Positions 15,708 through 23,269 of a DNA stretch of 38,671 nt are shown in pieces. Position numbers and translations under genes: made by a program. This DNA comes from Flavobacteriales bacterium. Its GTDB lineage: Bacteria; Bacteroidota; Bacteroidia; Flavobacteriales_D; Crocinitomicaceae. Positions within the stretch are counted from its first letter, which is position 1, and the number at the start of each line of letters is the position of its first letter. The stretch spans positions 1 through 38,671 of the forward strand of contig CANHSL010000014.1 in NCBI GenBank assembly GCA_947463385.1, read 5' to 3'. The notes beneath the pieces are model-generated. The model saw nothing but the letters and a program-made list of their open reading frames with translations. It did not search any database and was not told the DNA's origin.

Positions 15708-15730
15708 GCAGCATTTCTTTCATACTTTCG
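15701..15730 (+). promoter_or_regulatory. Promoter for the SGNH-MBOAT-SGNH cassette
   Basis: TTG at 15701-15703, a 19-bp spacer and TACTTTCG at 15723-15730 fit the phylum's TTG-N17-23-TAnnTTTG pattern with one mismatch. The TTG start of the first gene is 21 bp further on. The -33 box lies within the right arm of the inverted repeat, which suggests regulation at this site. Confidence 0.45.
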
Positions 15731-15751
15731 CGCGAAATTAACCTTCAGTAC

Positions 15752-16648
15752 TTGAATTCCTCTCGACGCGCAATTCTTCAAGCCACTGCAATTATCGGCT
15801 TCCCGATATTGATTTTATTTGCCTATAATTATTCCCCAAATAGTCTATATGTTGGTTCGTTTGTATTGAAAAAGACAGACCCCAATGCGCCAATTAATGC
15901 ACAAACTGAGCCCAAAAAAAACAACCCGATATCACAGCCGCTCAGCGCGCAAGAAAAGAATCGAATCATTAATGAGGTTTTAAATGTGGCTTATCAAATA
16001 CCTTCAGACACAAATCAAAGAGCCGCTAAGACACGTCCGAACTTGCCCCTCAGCGCAGAGAAAGAGGAGCACATTTCACAGCGTATCCTATTGCTCGGAG
16101 ATTCGGAAACGGGCGGCCTAATTTACCCCTTGAATGATTATTGTGTGGCCAACGGACATAAGCTTGAAGCGGTTTATACTTGGTTCTCCGCATCGATTTT
16201 AAATTTCGGTTATTCGAATAAAGTGGACGAGCTCCTAGAAAAGTACAAGCCAACCTTTGTAGTTTTTGTGGTGGGTTTAAATGAAATGTATGTGACCGAT
16301 ATGGATCGAAGAGCAGAAGCAGCAGCCTTGTTTCGTAAGAAATTAGGCGATACCCCTTATTTATGGGTTGGTCCTGCAAACTTTACAACAGACCGCGGCA
16401 TTAACAAGGTGTTTGAGCAAACCGCAGAACCTGGATGTTTTGTGTTATCAAAAGACCTTGAAATCCCACGAGGTGGTGACCATCGTCACCCCAATACGGA
16501 AGGATATAAAATCTGGATGGATTACATTGCAAGTTATATCCAGAGTAATCATGCCTATCCATTTAATTTTCTTCCCCCAGAACGAACAAATTTCAAACTC
16601 CAAGGTAGAGTGATTTTAGCCAACGCAGCAAAAGATAAAGGGTATTAA
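15752..16648 (+). CDS. Membrane-anchored SGNH hydrolase-type protein (O-acyltransferase partner)
   Basis: The protein has 298 residues from a TTG start; no ATG or GTG is available before the conserved part. A single membrane anchor (residues 8-26, AILQATAIIGFPILILFAY) places the catalytic part in the periplasm after a Pro/Asn/Gln-rich linker. The SGNH signature is present: LLLGDSE with Ser118 (block I), Asn177 in VVGLNE (block III), and Asp243/His246 in GGDHRHP (block V). Such proteins pair with MBOAT channels (as DltD, AlgJ/AlgX or PatB do) and transfer acyl groups to an exported glycan. It precedes the MBOAT gene by 3 bp. The target glycan is unknown, and an esterase role is possible. Confidence 0.85.
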   Translation: MNSSRRAILQATAIIGFPILILFAYNYSPNSLYVGSFVLKKTDPNAPINAQTEPKKNNPISQPLSAQEKNRIINEVLNVAYQIPSDTNQRAAKTRPNLPLSAEKEEHISQRILLLGDSETGGLIYPLNDYCVANGHKLEAVYTWFSASILNFGYSNKVDELLEKYKPTFVVFVVGLNEMYVTDMDRRAEAAALFRKKLGDTPYLWVGPANFTTDRGINKVFEQTAEPGCFVLSKDLEIPRGGDHRHPNTEGYKIWMDYIASYIQSNHAYPFNFLPPERTNFKLQGRVILANAAKDKGY

Positions 16649-16651
16649 GGG

Positions 16652-18109
16652 ATGAGTCAATTACTGCAAGATTTTCATTATTTCTTTTATTACTCGCTAA
16701 AACAGCCTTGGTTTTTTACAGAGTATGGGTTTTTATTGACCTTAGCAGTATTCTTGTTGGGATATGCATTTTTCACGCCTAAGAGTCAGTGGAAATTAGG
16801 GTATTTGATTGCCTTTAGCTTGTTTTTCTATTATAAATCCAGTGGGCCCTTTTTATTATTGTTTATTGGGGTAATCCTCTGTGATTATTTTCTAGCCCGT
16901 TGGCTTAGTACCTTGGAGGGGTCGAAGCGAAAAGCACTCTTGTTTTTCAGCATCGCGTATGGCTTATCATTCTTGCTCTATTTTAAGTACTCAAACTTCG
17001 TAATCACCAACATCAATGCGCTATTCGAAACGAAGTTCACCACAAAAACACTCTTTTTACCGATTGGAATTTCCTTTTACACCTTTCAATCCTTAAGCTA
17101 CCTCATTGATGTGTACCGAAAAGAAATTGAACCCTCAAAGAAAATCCTTGACTATGGGTTTTATATGACCTTCTTTCCTCATTTGGTAGCAGGCCCCATC
17201 GTACGTGCCAAAGATTTTTTACCGCAAATTAAGAATCCATTAAATTTTGATCAAACCTTACTCAAGGAGTCCTTGCTACGTATCACGACAGGCTTGGTTA
17301 AAAAACTATTGATTGCGGATTTTCTAGGAAAATATGTAGATTTAATTCATGATGCACCGAGCGGGTTTAGTGGCTTAGAACATGCCCTAGCCATGTACGC
17401 CTACAGCTTTCAAATCTATTTTGATTTTTCTGGGTATTCTGATATCGCTATTGGGATTGCCTTGATCTTGGGCTATCGAATGAAAGAAAACTTCTTTAAT
17501 CCATACACCGCTGAAAATATTACAGTTTTTTGGAGAAAATGGCACATTTCTCTTAGTTTATGGCTTCGAGATTACATCTATATTCCACTGGGTGGAAACC
17601 GTAAAGGGATCGTCAATATGTATGTTTTCCTATTTCTAACTATGCTCATTGGTGGAATTTGGCACGGTGCCGATTGGAAATTCATCTTTTGGGGTTGCGC
17701 GCATGGTGTATTACTCATACTTCATAAGCTGTTCTTCAAACCAAGTGAGAAAACTAATAATTGGTCAAAGGTACTTGGAATCATTTTGACCTTCCATTTG
17801 GTTGGGTTCCTTTGGATATTCTTCCGTGCAACCTCCTTTGAAACTGCCTTTGAAAGCATTCAGGTTATCTTCACCAAAACAAATCCAATGGATCTTATTG
17901 GTTTCAGTTATACCCGTCCCGAAGTCATTTCACTCCTGGTTATTGCTTCAGGAATTGTATTTGCTCCTTGGAAAATGAAACAAAACGTAATTAACCGAGT
18001 TCTTTCATTACCTTTATATATATGGCCAGTAATTCTCTTGGTTGCCTTGCAACTCATTCTTCAATTTCGCGACAACAGCATCGAACCGTTTATATACTTT
18101 CAGTTCTAA
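16652..18109 (+). CDS. MBOAT-family membrane O-acyltransferase (AlgI/PatA-like)
   Basis: This 485-residue polytopic protein has the MBOAT core. The conserved region includes [31 protein letters not shown], the [13 protein letters not shown] segment, [10 protein letters not shown] with His298, and GGIWHGADW, where His338 is the predicted catalytic residue. About ten to twelve membrane helices span the length. AlgI/DltB/PatA proteins move an acyl group from a cytoplasmic donor across the membrane to a periplasmic SGNH partner. Here such partners are encoded on both sides: one 3 bp upstream and one overlapping the 3' end by 88 bp. The cassette therefore probably acylates a polysaccharide, peptidoglycan or other envelope glycan. 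Confidence 0.92.
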   Translation: MSQLLQDFHYFFYYSLKQPWFFTEYGFLLTLAVFLLGYAFFTPKSQWKLGYLIAFSLFFYYKSSGPFLLLFIGVILCDYFLARWLSTLEGSKRKALLFFSIAYGLSFLLYFKYSNFVITNINALFETKFTTKTLFLPIGISFYTFQSLSYLIDVYRKEIEPSKKILDYGFYMTFFPHLVAGPIVRAKDFLPQIKNPLNFDQTLLKESLLRITTGLVKKLLIADFLGKYVDLIHDAPSGFSGLEHALAMYAYSFQIYFDFSGYSDIAIGIALILGYRMKENFFNPYTAENITVFWRKWHISLSLWLRDYIYIPLGGNRKGIVNMYVFLFLTMLIGGIWHGADWKFIFWGCAHGVLLILHKLFFKPSEKTNNWSKVLGIILTFHLVGFLWIFFRATSFETAFESIQVIFTKTNPMDLIGFSYTRPEVISLLVIASGIVFAPWKMKQNVINRVLSLPLYIWPVILLVALQLILQFRDNSIEPFIYFQF

Positions 18110-19455
18110 GCATATTGCTCTGTTCTTTCATTGGAAGAGCACAAGAAAGTTCTGAATTTGTTTATGTTCCTATTGAACGTCCTGAGGCCATACAACAGGT
18201 GTTAAATCCTGCTAAACTGAACAGCGCTTACAAGGTTATTCATTTCGGCGACAGTCACATTCAAGGAGATCGGATATCAGGAGAGGTAAGAAACAACTTA
18301 CAAGCGCTTGGCGGAAATGGAGGGAGCGGCATGTTTTTCCCGTATTCGCTATGTAAAAGCGTTGGCCCCACCGGAACAAACAGTAACATTAGTGGGACAT
18401 ATACCTATTCTTCGATATTAAAAAACCCAACAAAGCGACGAATTGGTTCGTTGGGATATGAAATCACCTTGTCCCAAGATGCTGTATTTACGATGGAATT
18501 TAATGAGCAATTCAGGGGAAAGCGAAGTAAGGAATTCAGCATACTGATCCATGGAACAATGGATACAGTTGCAATCGATTTAGCCATACCAGGCGTATTA
18601 AAATCCCATGAGGCTATGGGAAATCAACTCACCCGATATACCTTTGAATGTTCAGAAATCCCATCAAAAATCCAATTTAGAGCCTTAAAAGAATGTTCAC
18701 TTTGGGGCATCGAGTTCATTCAAGAAAGCGGTTTAGTCTATCAGCAATGTGGGGTAGTTGGTGCGCAGTTCACTCACCTTTTACCACACAAAGAAGACAT
18801 ATTATCCATGTTGGAATGGCAAATACCAAATTTAGTGGTGTTTTCCTATGGTACAAATGAATCCTATAGTGCGTTAGATAGTATAGCCTATGAAAAACAA
18901 ATCGCATCCTTTATTTTATTGTTAAAAGAAAAACTACCCGAAGTTGGGATTATAATCACCAATGCGCCTGATACACGAAGTGCCGGTAAAACCCCAAAAA
19001 GCGAACTTGTTGTAAATCGATGTTTACACGTAATTGCAAACAAAACAGAAACCGCGTACTACGATGTGAATCGAGTGATGGGTGGCTGGGGTTCGCATGC
19101 CTGCTGGCAGGCCAATGATTTGTTTCTGAAAGACCAGCTGCATTTTAATAAAAAGGGAGCAACATTGATGGGTCAGATGCTCTGCCATGCCCTATTGAAA
19201 GCCTGTAATGTAGGGGTAGAACAACAATCACTCTTGGAACAACAGATTACCCCTTCCTTCCCAAAACAAGTTACAATTCCAGCAACTCCCCCATCCATTG
19301 TGACAAACACAGTAAGCAGAACGTATATAGTTAAGGAGGGCGATTCTCTTTCTGCGATTGCGAAAAAACTGGGCACAAGTGTAGATGCCTTGTGTAAACT
19401 CAATGGAATCACCAATCCAAATTCACTAAAACTGGGGCAGAAAATAAGCTATTAG
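18022..19455 (+). CDS. Secreted SGNH hydrolase with C-terminal LysM domain
   Basis: The protein has 477 residues. The ATG at 18022 lies inside the MBOAT gene (88-bp overlap) but is the only ordinary start ahead of the signal peptide ([19 protein letters not shown]). A start at a rarer codon closer to the peptide, such as ATT near residue 15, is possible. SGNH residues are Ser78 in [10 protein letters not shown], Asn279 in SYGTNE and Asp371/His374 in DQLHFN. A Pro/Thr-rich linker leads to a LysM domain (residues 433-477: [20 protein letters not shown]), which binds N-acetylglucosamine in peptidoglycan. Together with the MBOAT gene this suggests an acyltransferase or deacylase held on the cell wall. 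Its stop overlaps that of the convergent glucosaminidase. Confidence 0.87.
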   Translation: MASNSLGCLATHSSISRQQHRTVYILSVLSILLCSFIGRAQESSEFVYVPIERPEAIQQVLNPAKLNSAYKVIHFGDSHIQGDRISGEVRNNLQALGGNGGSGMFFPYSLCKSVGPTGTNSNISGTYTYSSILKNPTKRRIGSLGYEITLSQDAVFTMEFNEQFRGKRSKEFSILIHGTMDTVAIDLAIPGVLKSHEAMGNQLTRYTFECSEIPSKIQFRALKECSLWGIEFIQESGLVYQQCGVVGAQFTHLLPHKEDILSMLEWQIPNLVVFSYGTNESYSALDSIAYEKQIASFILLLKEKLPEVGIIITNAPDTRSAGKTPKSELVVNRCLHVIANKTETAYYDVNRVMGGWGSHACWQANDLFLKDQLHFNKKGATLMGQMLCHALLKACNVGVEQQSLLEQQITPSFPKQVTIPATPPSIVTNTVSRTYIVKEGDSLSAIAKKLGTSVDALCKLNGITNPNSLKLGQKISY

Positions 19456-19913
19456 TGACACTTATTAAGCACTACCTTATACACGGTAGTGGGCCAATTC
19501 GGGTCGGAAGCATAGCCTGTAGCACCAAGTTTTTTAAGCCATAATTTCTCATCCGTGTTTCCTTTCATGGATTCATAGAATTTCTTAGACGCAACGAGGT
19601 TACAAAATCCGATATACGAATCGGTAATCGTAGGGTAATACCTGTATTTACTCTTGTGCTTGGTAATATCATATCGGCAATCCCCTGCAATTCCAAAGTG
19701 ATTGTTTAGTTTTTTTGCAACCACGCTAACACCACCACCGGATTCGTGATATGCAACCGCTAACATGACGCATGAGGGAATTTGATAAACCAAAGAAAGG
19801 CTATCTGCCAAGGCCCGATAATCATCGAAATACACCGGTTTTTGTTGCCCAAAGGCAAACGAAAATCCAAGGAGTTGACCTATGACCAAAGTGCGTATTA
19901 GGCATCTAATCAT
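19452..19913 (-). CDS. Secreted glucosaminidase (GH73/FlgJ-like)
   Basis: This compact 153-residue protein has a signal peptide ([20 protein letters not shown]) and a glucosaminidase domain. The predicted catalytic Glu57 sits in [11 protein letters not shown], followed by the family's NNHFGIAG (70-77), [15 protein letters not shown] and GYASDPNW motifs. These enzymes cleave beta-1,4 bonds in the peptidoglycan glycan chain. The gene converges on the SGNH/LysM gene, with 4 bp of shared stop codons. A peptidoglycan hydrolase next to a possible glycan O-acylation cassette may be functionally meaningful, because O-acetylation changes hydrolase sensitivity; that link is inference. TATCTTTG ends 4 bp before its ATG. 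Confidence 0.88.
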   Translation of the reverse strand: MIRCLIRTLVIGQLLGFSFAFGQQKPVYFDDYRALADSLSLVYQIPSCVMLAVAYHESGGGVSVVAKKLNNHFGIAGDCRYDITKHKSKYRYYPTITDSYIGFCNLVASKKFYESMKGNTDEKLWLKKLGATGYASDPNWPTTVYKVVLNKCH

Positions 19914-19917
19914 TAAT

Positions 19918-19944
19918 CAAAGATAGGGGAATGAATTGACTCAA
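19918..19944 (-). promoter_or_regulatory. Promoter of the glucosaminidase gene
   Basis: The minus strand reads TTG (19942-19944), 16 bp, then TATCTTTG (19918-19925), a full -7 match. Only 4 bases separate it from the ATG at 19913, so the +1 base would be at or next to the start codon. Confidence 0.5.
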
Positions 19945-19972
19945 CCTAATTTAAGAGTCCTTTGGGAATTTG

Positions 19973-19980
19973 TACCTTTG
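19973..19980 (+). promoter_or_regulatory. Promoter -7 element of menA
   Basis: TACCTTTG matches TAnnTTTG and is followed by 4 bases and the ATG at 19985. No TTG occurs at the -33 distance (TTA at 19 bp). The same 4-base spacing is seen for the divergent glucosaminidase gene and for radA. Confidence 0.45.
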
Positions 19981-19984
19981 TGTC

Positions 19985-20896
19985 ATGAGTACATTCGGTG
20001 CATGGATTAAAGCCGCAAGACCACGAACCCTCCCCCTATCCCTTTCCGGTATTTTTGTGGGATTAGCCCTAACCATTGAGCACGGAAATATGGCTCCACT
20101 GGCTGTAATCGGGTGCATAGTGACAACCATTTGCTTTCAAGTACTTTCAAATTTTGCCAACGACCTCGGAGATGGAATGAAAGGAACGGATAATGCAGCG
20201 CGTATCGGTCCAATGAGAGCAGTGCAATCAGGTGAAATTTCAATTCAGCAAATGAAAATAGGTGTCATTGTGCTTGGAATACTCAGTATACTTTCGGCCG
20301 GAGTTGTCATCGCTTCGGCACCGGCTATCCATTCTGGGAATGGCCTCATTTTTTATGCGGTCCTTGCGTTGTTGTGCGTAGTTGCAGCTATAACCTATAC
20401 GGTTGGTAAAAAAGCCTATGGGTATCATGGACTCGGTGATCTGATGGTATTCCTGTTTTTTGGGATTGTAGCCGTAAGTGGGACCAAGCATCTGTTTGAG
20501 GAAGGGGTTGCGTTAAACGAACTGTTAGGTGCCCTTGCCATTGGTGCATGGAGCACTATGGTTTTAAATTTGAACAACATGCGAGATATTGCCAATGATG
20601 CTGCATCAGGAAAGCGGACAATGGTGGTACTTCTTGGTTCAAAAAACGCTAAACGATATCATTATGTGCTTGCCTTTTTAGGTTGCAATGCCTGGATTAT
20701 TCTACTTTACCGGTGCGCCATTGAAACAGAAAATTATTTCATACTAATGGCTGGGTTACCGGTATTGCTCTTTGCAACGCACATCGCTCAGGTAATAAGA
20801 ATCACAGAGCCAAAAGCCTTTGATCCCGAACTTAAAAAGGTTGCGCTAAGCACCTTCTTTGCTTCCATTTTATATTATACACTTAGCTATCTTTAA
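19985..20896 (+). CDS. menA: 1,4-dihydroxy-2-naphthoate polyprenyltransferase
   Basis: The start is set at MSTFGAWIKAARPRTLPLSL (303 residues); an upstream GTG/ATG-like extension of five residues is unlikely. The protein is a UbiA-family membrane prenyltransferase with eight to nine helices. The first Asp-rich motif, NFANDLGDGMKGTDNA (residues 56-71), binds Mg-diphosphate, and the second is NNMRDIANDAASGKRT. The WIKAARPRTLP opening is diagnostic for MenA. It attaches the polyprenyl tail to 1,4-dihydroxy-2-naphthoate, giving demethylmenaquinone, in the inner membrane. Menaquinone is the usual respiratory quinone in this phylum. The gene is followed by a 74-bp space and the etfB promoter. Confidence 0.93.
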   Translation: MSTFGAWIKAARPRTLPLSLSGIFVGLALTIEHGNMAPLAVIGCIVTTICFQVLSNFANDLGDGMKGTDNAARIGPMRAVQSGEISIQQMKIGVIVLGILSILSAGVVIASAPAIHSGNGLIFYAVLALLCVVAAITYTVGKKAYGYHGLGDLMVFLFFGIVAVSGTKHLFEEGVALNELLGALAIGAWSTMVLNLNNMRDIANDAASGKRTMVVLLGSKNAKRYHYVLAFLGCNAWIILLYRCAIETENYFILMAGLPVLLFATHIAQVIRITEPKAFDPELKKVALSTFFASILYYTLSYL

Positions 20897-20923
20897 GTGT
20901 CGCATTTGTTAATAAAAGTTCCC

Positions 20924-20951
20924 TTGAATCTGTAATAATTACTTAACTTTG
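20924..20951 (+). promoter_or_regulatory. Promoter of the etfBA operon
   Basis: TTG at 20924-20926, a 17-bp AT-rich spacer and TAACTTTG at 20944-20951 match TTG-N17-23-TAnnTTTG fully. The etfB ATG is 19 bp downstream. This is the best promoter in the window. Confidence 0.65.
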
Positions 20952-20970
20952 TCGAGCAAAAATTACACGT

Positions 20971-21711
20971 ATGAAAATCCTGGTTTGTATTAGTAAGGCT
21001 CCGGATACCACATCAAAAATTGCGTTCACTAACAATAACAGTGCGTTTGATGAAAATGGGGTTCAATATATTGTTAATCCATATGACGAATGGTATGCCT
21101 TAGTAAGGGCCTTAGAAATTAAAGAAACAGTAGGCGCCGATGTTACAATTATCACAGTAGGCACAAGCGCTGATGAAGCGATTATGCGTAAAGCATTGGC
21201 TATTGGGGCCGATGAAGCTGTTAGAATTGATGCTGAACCAATGGACGCATATGTGGTAGCTGCGGAAATTGCTAATTATGCAAAAACTCAAGGGTTCGAC
21301 TTGGTATTGACGGGCAAGGAAACCATAAACTTTAATGGTGCACAACTCGGCGGAATGATCGCTGAGGGACTTAACTCACCTTACATCTCAATAGCATCTA
21401 AATTGGATGTAAATGGCAACATACTTACCTTAGAACGTGAAATTACCGGAGGTGTAGAAGTAGTTGAAGTGTCGCTCCCAGTGGTTGTTTCCTGTGCAAA
21501 AGGCATGGCAGAACAGCGAATTCCAAACATGCGAGGAATCATGGCGGCGCGGACAAAACCGTTACAAGTATTGGCTCCAACCGTTACCGAAGCCTTAACA
21601 AGCTATGTAACATTCGCCAGTCCCCAAGCAAAATCAAGTGTTAAACTTATCGATCCAAACAACATGGATGAACTTGTATCCTTGTTACATAACGAAGCAA
21701 AAGTTATTTAA
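20971..21711 (+). CDS. etfB: Electron transfer flavoprotein beta subunit
   Basis: The 246-residue protein begins MKILVCISKAPDTTSKIAFT, as typical for EtfB, and contains the AMP/nucleotide-fold motifs VTIITVGTSADEAIMRKALA, ADEAVRI and FDLVLTGKETINFNGAQLGG. The recognition-loop region VSCAKGMAEQRIPNMRGIMA follows near residues 168-187. EtfB and EtfA form the soluble heterodimer that accepts electrons from acyl-CoA and other dehydrogenases and passes them to ETF-quinone oxidoreductase. The nearby menA makes the quinone. It precedes etfA by 3 bp and has a clear promoter. Confidence 0.95.
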   Translation: MKILVCISKAPDTTSKIAFTNNNSAFDENGVQYIVNPYDEWYALVRALEIKETVGADVTIITVGTSADEAIMRKALAIGADEAVRIDAEPMDAYVVAAEIANYAKTQGFDLVLTGKETINFNGAQLGGMIAEGLNSPYISIASKLDVNGNILTLEREITGGVEVVEVSLPVVVSCAKGMAEQRIPNMRGIMAARTKPLQVLAPTVTEALTSYVTFASPQAKSSVKLIDPNNMDELVSLLHNEAKVI

Positions 21712-21714
21712 ACC

Positions 21715-22650
21715 ATGAGAAATTTCGTATACATCAATGGGAATAGCCACTTAGGAAAAGCGGCTTTTGAAGTAGTGACCTATGCCAAGAAATTAGGTGG
21801 TACTGTTACCGTTTTAGCGACGGGAAATATGTCGGCAGATTTACTGGCTAAGCTTGGTTCCTATGGCGCAAATGAGGTTATCGTTAACCGGGGAATTACG
21901 GGTAATGATGATCAACAGATTGCAGCATGGATAGCTTCTCAAGCAGCAGGAGCTGATAACATCATATTCAGCAATGATTTCAATGGAAAAGCCATCGCTC
22001 CTCGTCTTTCCGTGCGTTTAAAAGCCGGATTAATTGCGGGAGCAGTTGCACTACCTGAAGCCGACGGCTCTATCAAAGTGAACGTGTTTTCAGGGAAGGC
22101 GTTCGGATTTGTTAAAGTAAATTCTACACAACGAATTATTTCGTTATTACCAAATAGTATTGCTCCGGAAGAGTTGGGTAGTCCTTGCACGGTTAGCGAA
22201 ATCACAGAAGACATGGGTGCATCGTCCGTACGTGTTCTTTCTGTTAAAAAACCGGAAGGTGCCATTCCATTGCCTGAGGCAGAACTCGTAGTTTCTGCAG
22301 GGCGCGGACTAAAAGGCCCAGAACATTGGGGGATGATTGAATCCTTAGCAAGTACCCTTGGAGCGGCAACTGCATGCTCTAGACCAGTAGCTGATATTGG
22401 TTGGAGGCCTCACCACGAACACGTTGGGCAAACTGGAGTTGCTATTCGTCCTAACCTCTATATCGCAGTTGGTATTTCAGGTGCTATCCAGCATTTAGCA
22501 GGAGTGAATGGTTCTAAGGTAATCGTAGTGGTAAACACCGATGCAGAAGCACCATTTTTTAAAGCAGCAGATTATGGGGTGGTTGGAGATGCATTCGAGG
22601 TTATTCCAAAACTTACGGAAGCGATTAAAAAATTCCAAGCAGCTAATTAA
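21715..22650 (+). CDS. etfA: Electron transfer flavoprotein alpha subunit
   Basis: The protein has 311 residues. The N-terminal nucleotide-fold domain (MRNFVYINGNSHLGKAAFEV) is followed by the FAD-binding domain, which carries the family signature at residues about 238-262: HVGQTGVAIRPNLYIAVGIS continuing to GAIQHLAGV. Other FAD-contact landmarks are SAGRGLKGPEHW and a terminal NTDAEAPFFKAADYGVVGDA. It pairs with EtfB in fatty-acid and amino-acid oxidation electron transfer. Length and motifs are normal. The next gene begins 13 bp downstream. Confidence 0.96.
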   Translation: MRNFVYINGNSHLGKAAFEVVTYAKKLGGTVTVLATGNMSADLLAKLGSYGANEVIVNRGITGNDDQQIAAWIASQAAGADNIIFSNDFNGKAIAPRLSVRLKAGLIAGAVALPEADGSIKVNVFSGKAFGFVKVNSTQRIISLLPNSIAPEELGSPCTVSEITEDMGASSVRVLSVKKPEGAIPLPEAELVVSAGRGLKGPEHWGMIESLASTLGAATACSRPVADIGWRPHHEHVGQTGVAIRPNLYIAVGISGAIQHLAGVNGSKVIVVVNTDAEAPFFKAADYGVVGDAFEVIPKLTEAIKKFQAAN

Positions 22651-22663
22651 TTAGCGTAAAACC

Positions 22664-23257
22664 ATGGAGAAAGTACCGTTAGAAATCACAGGAATCGAAT
22701 ATAGCCAAACGCATTCGGGCTCCTATGTACTGCACCTAAAAGAAATCCATGGAAATCGCCACATGCCTATTGTGATTGGTAGTTTTGAAGCTCAAGCCAT
22801 TGCTGTTGAATTGGAAAAAATGGTTCCAAACCGTCCCATGACGCATGATTTATTTAAACCCATTTTCAGTGCGTTTAATGTTAGTGTCCAGGAAGTTATT
22901 ATTCATCAGTTCCGTGAAGGGTTGTTTATTGCTAAAATCACCTTGGTTGGAGAAGATGGTATACCTACCGATATCGATTCACGGTCCTCAGATGCCGTTG
23001 CCATTGCAGTTCGGTTTAATGCACCTATTTACACGACCAAACAGGTTATTAATGAAGTGAATAATATCAGTGAGGGTTATTCAAGCTCAACGGATGAAGA
23101 CGACATGAAAAATCTAGTGCATGAAGTTGATTTGGATGAACCCTTGGAAGAAGTGAGTGTGGATGACCTGGAACAACAATTAGAGGAAGCATTAGAAAAT
23201 GAAGATTACGAATTAGCATCAAAAATTCGCGACGAAATCAATAAGCGAAAAAAATAG
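22664..23257 (+). CDS. Bifunctional nuclease (DUF151) family protein with UVR motif
   Basis: The protein has 197 residues. The bifunctional nuclease domain (residues 1-135) shows the family core: MPIVIGSFEAQAIAVELEK, RPMTHDLF, and IDSRSSDAVAIAVRFNAPIY with the conserved Ser-Asp. An acidic linker follows (SSSTDEDDMKNL). A UvrB/UvrC-type UVR helix pair (residues 165-197, ending LASKIRDEINKRKK) closes the chain. Plant and bacterial relatives have been assigned RNase/DNase activity, but physiological roles are unclear. It is cotranscribed with etfBA and the downstream permease, an order I recall from other Bacteroidota. Confidence 0.9.
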   Translation: MEKVPLEITGIEYSQTHSGSYVLHLKEIHGNRHMPIVIGSFEAQAIAVELEKMVPNRPMTHDLFKPIFSAFNVSVQEVIIHQFREGLFIAKITLVGEDGIPTDIDSRSSDAVAIAVRFNAPIYTTKQVINEVNNISEGYSSSTDEDDMKNLVHEVDLDEPLEEVSVDDLEQQLEEALENEDYELASKIRDEINKRKK

Positions 23258-23269
23258 TATCTTCAAGCC

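Noticed and set aside
15576-15751. tRNA or small RNA gene in the space before the cassette
   Set aside because: No cloverleaf, CCA end or conserved tRNA arms can be formed; only the nested inverted repeat and promoter elements are supported.
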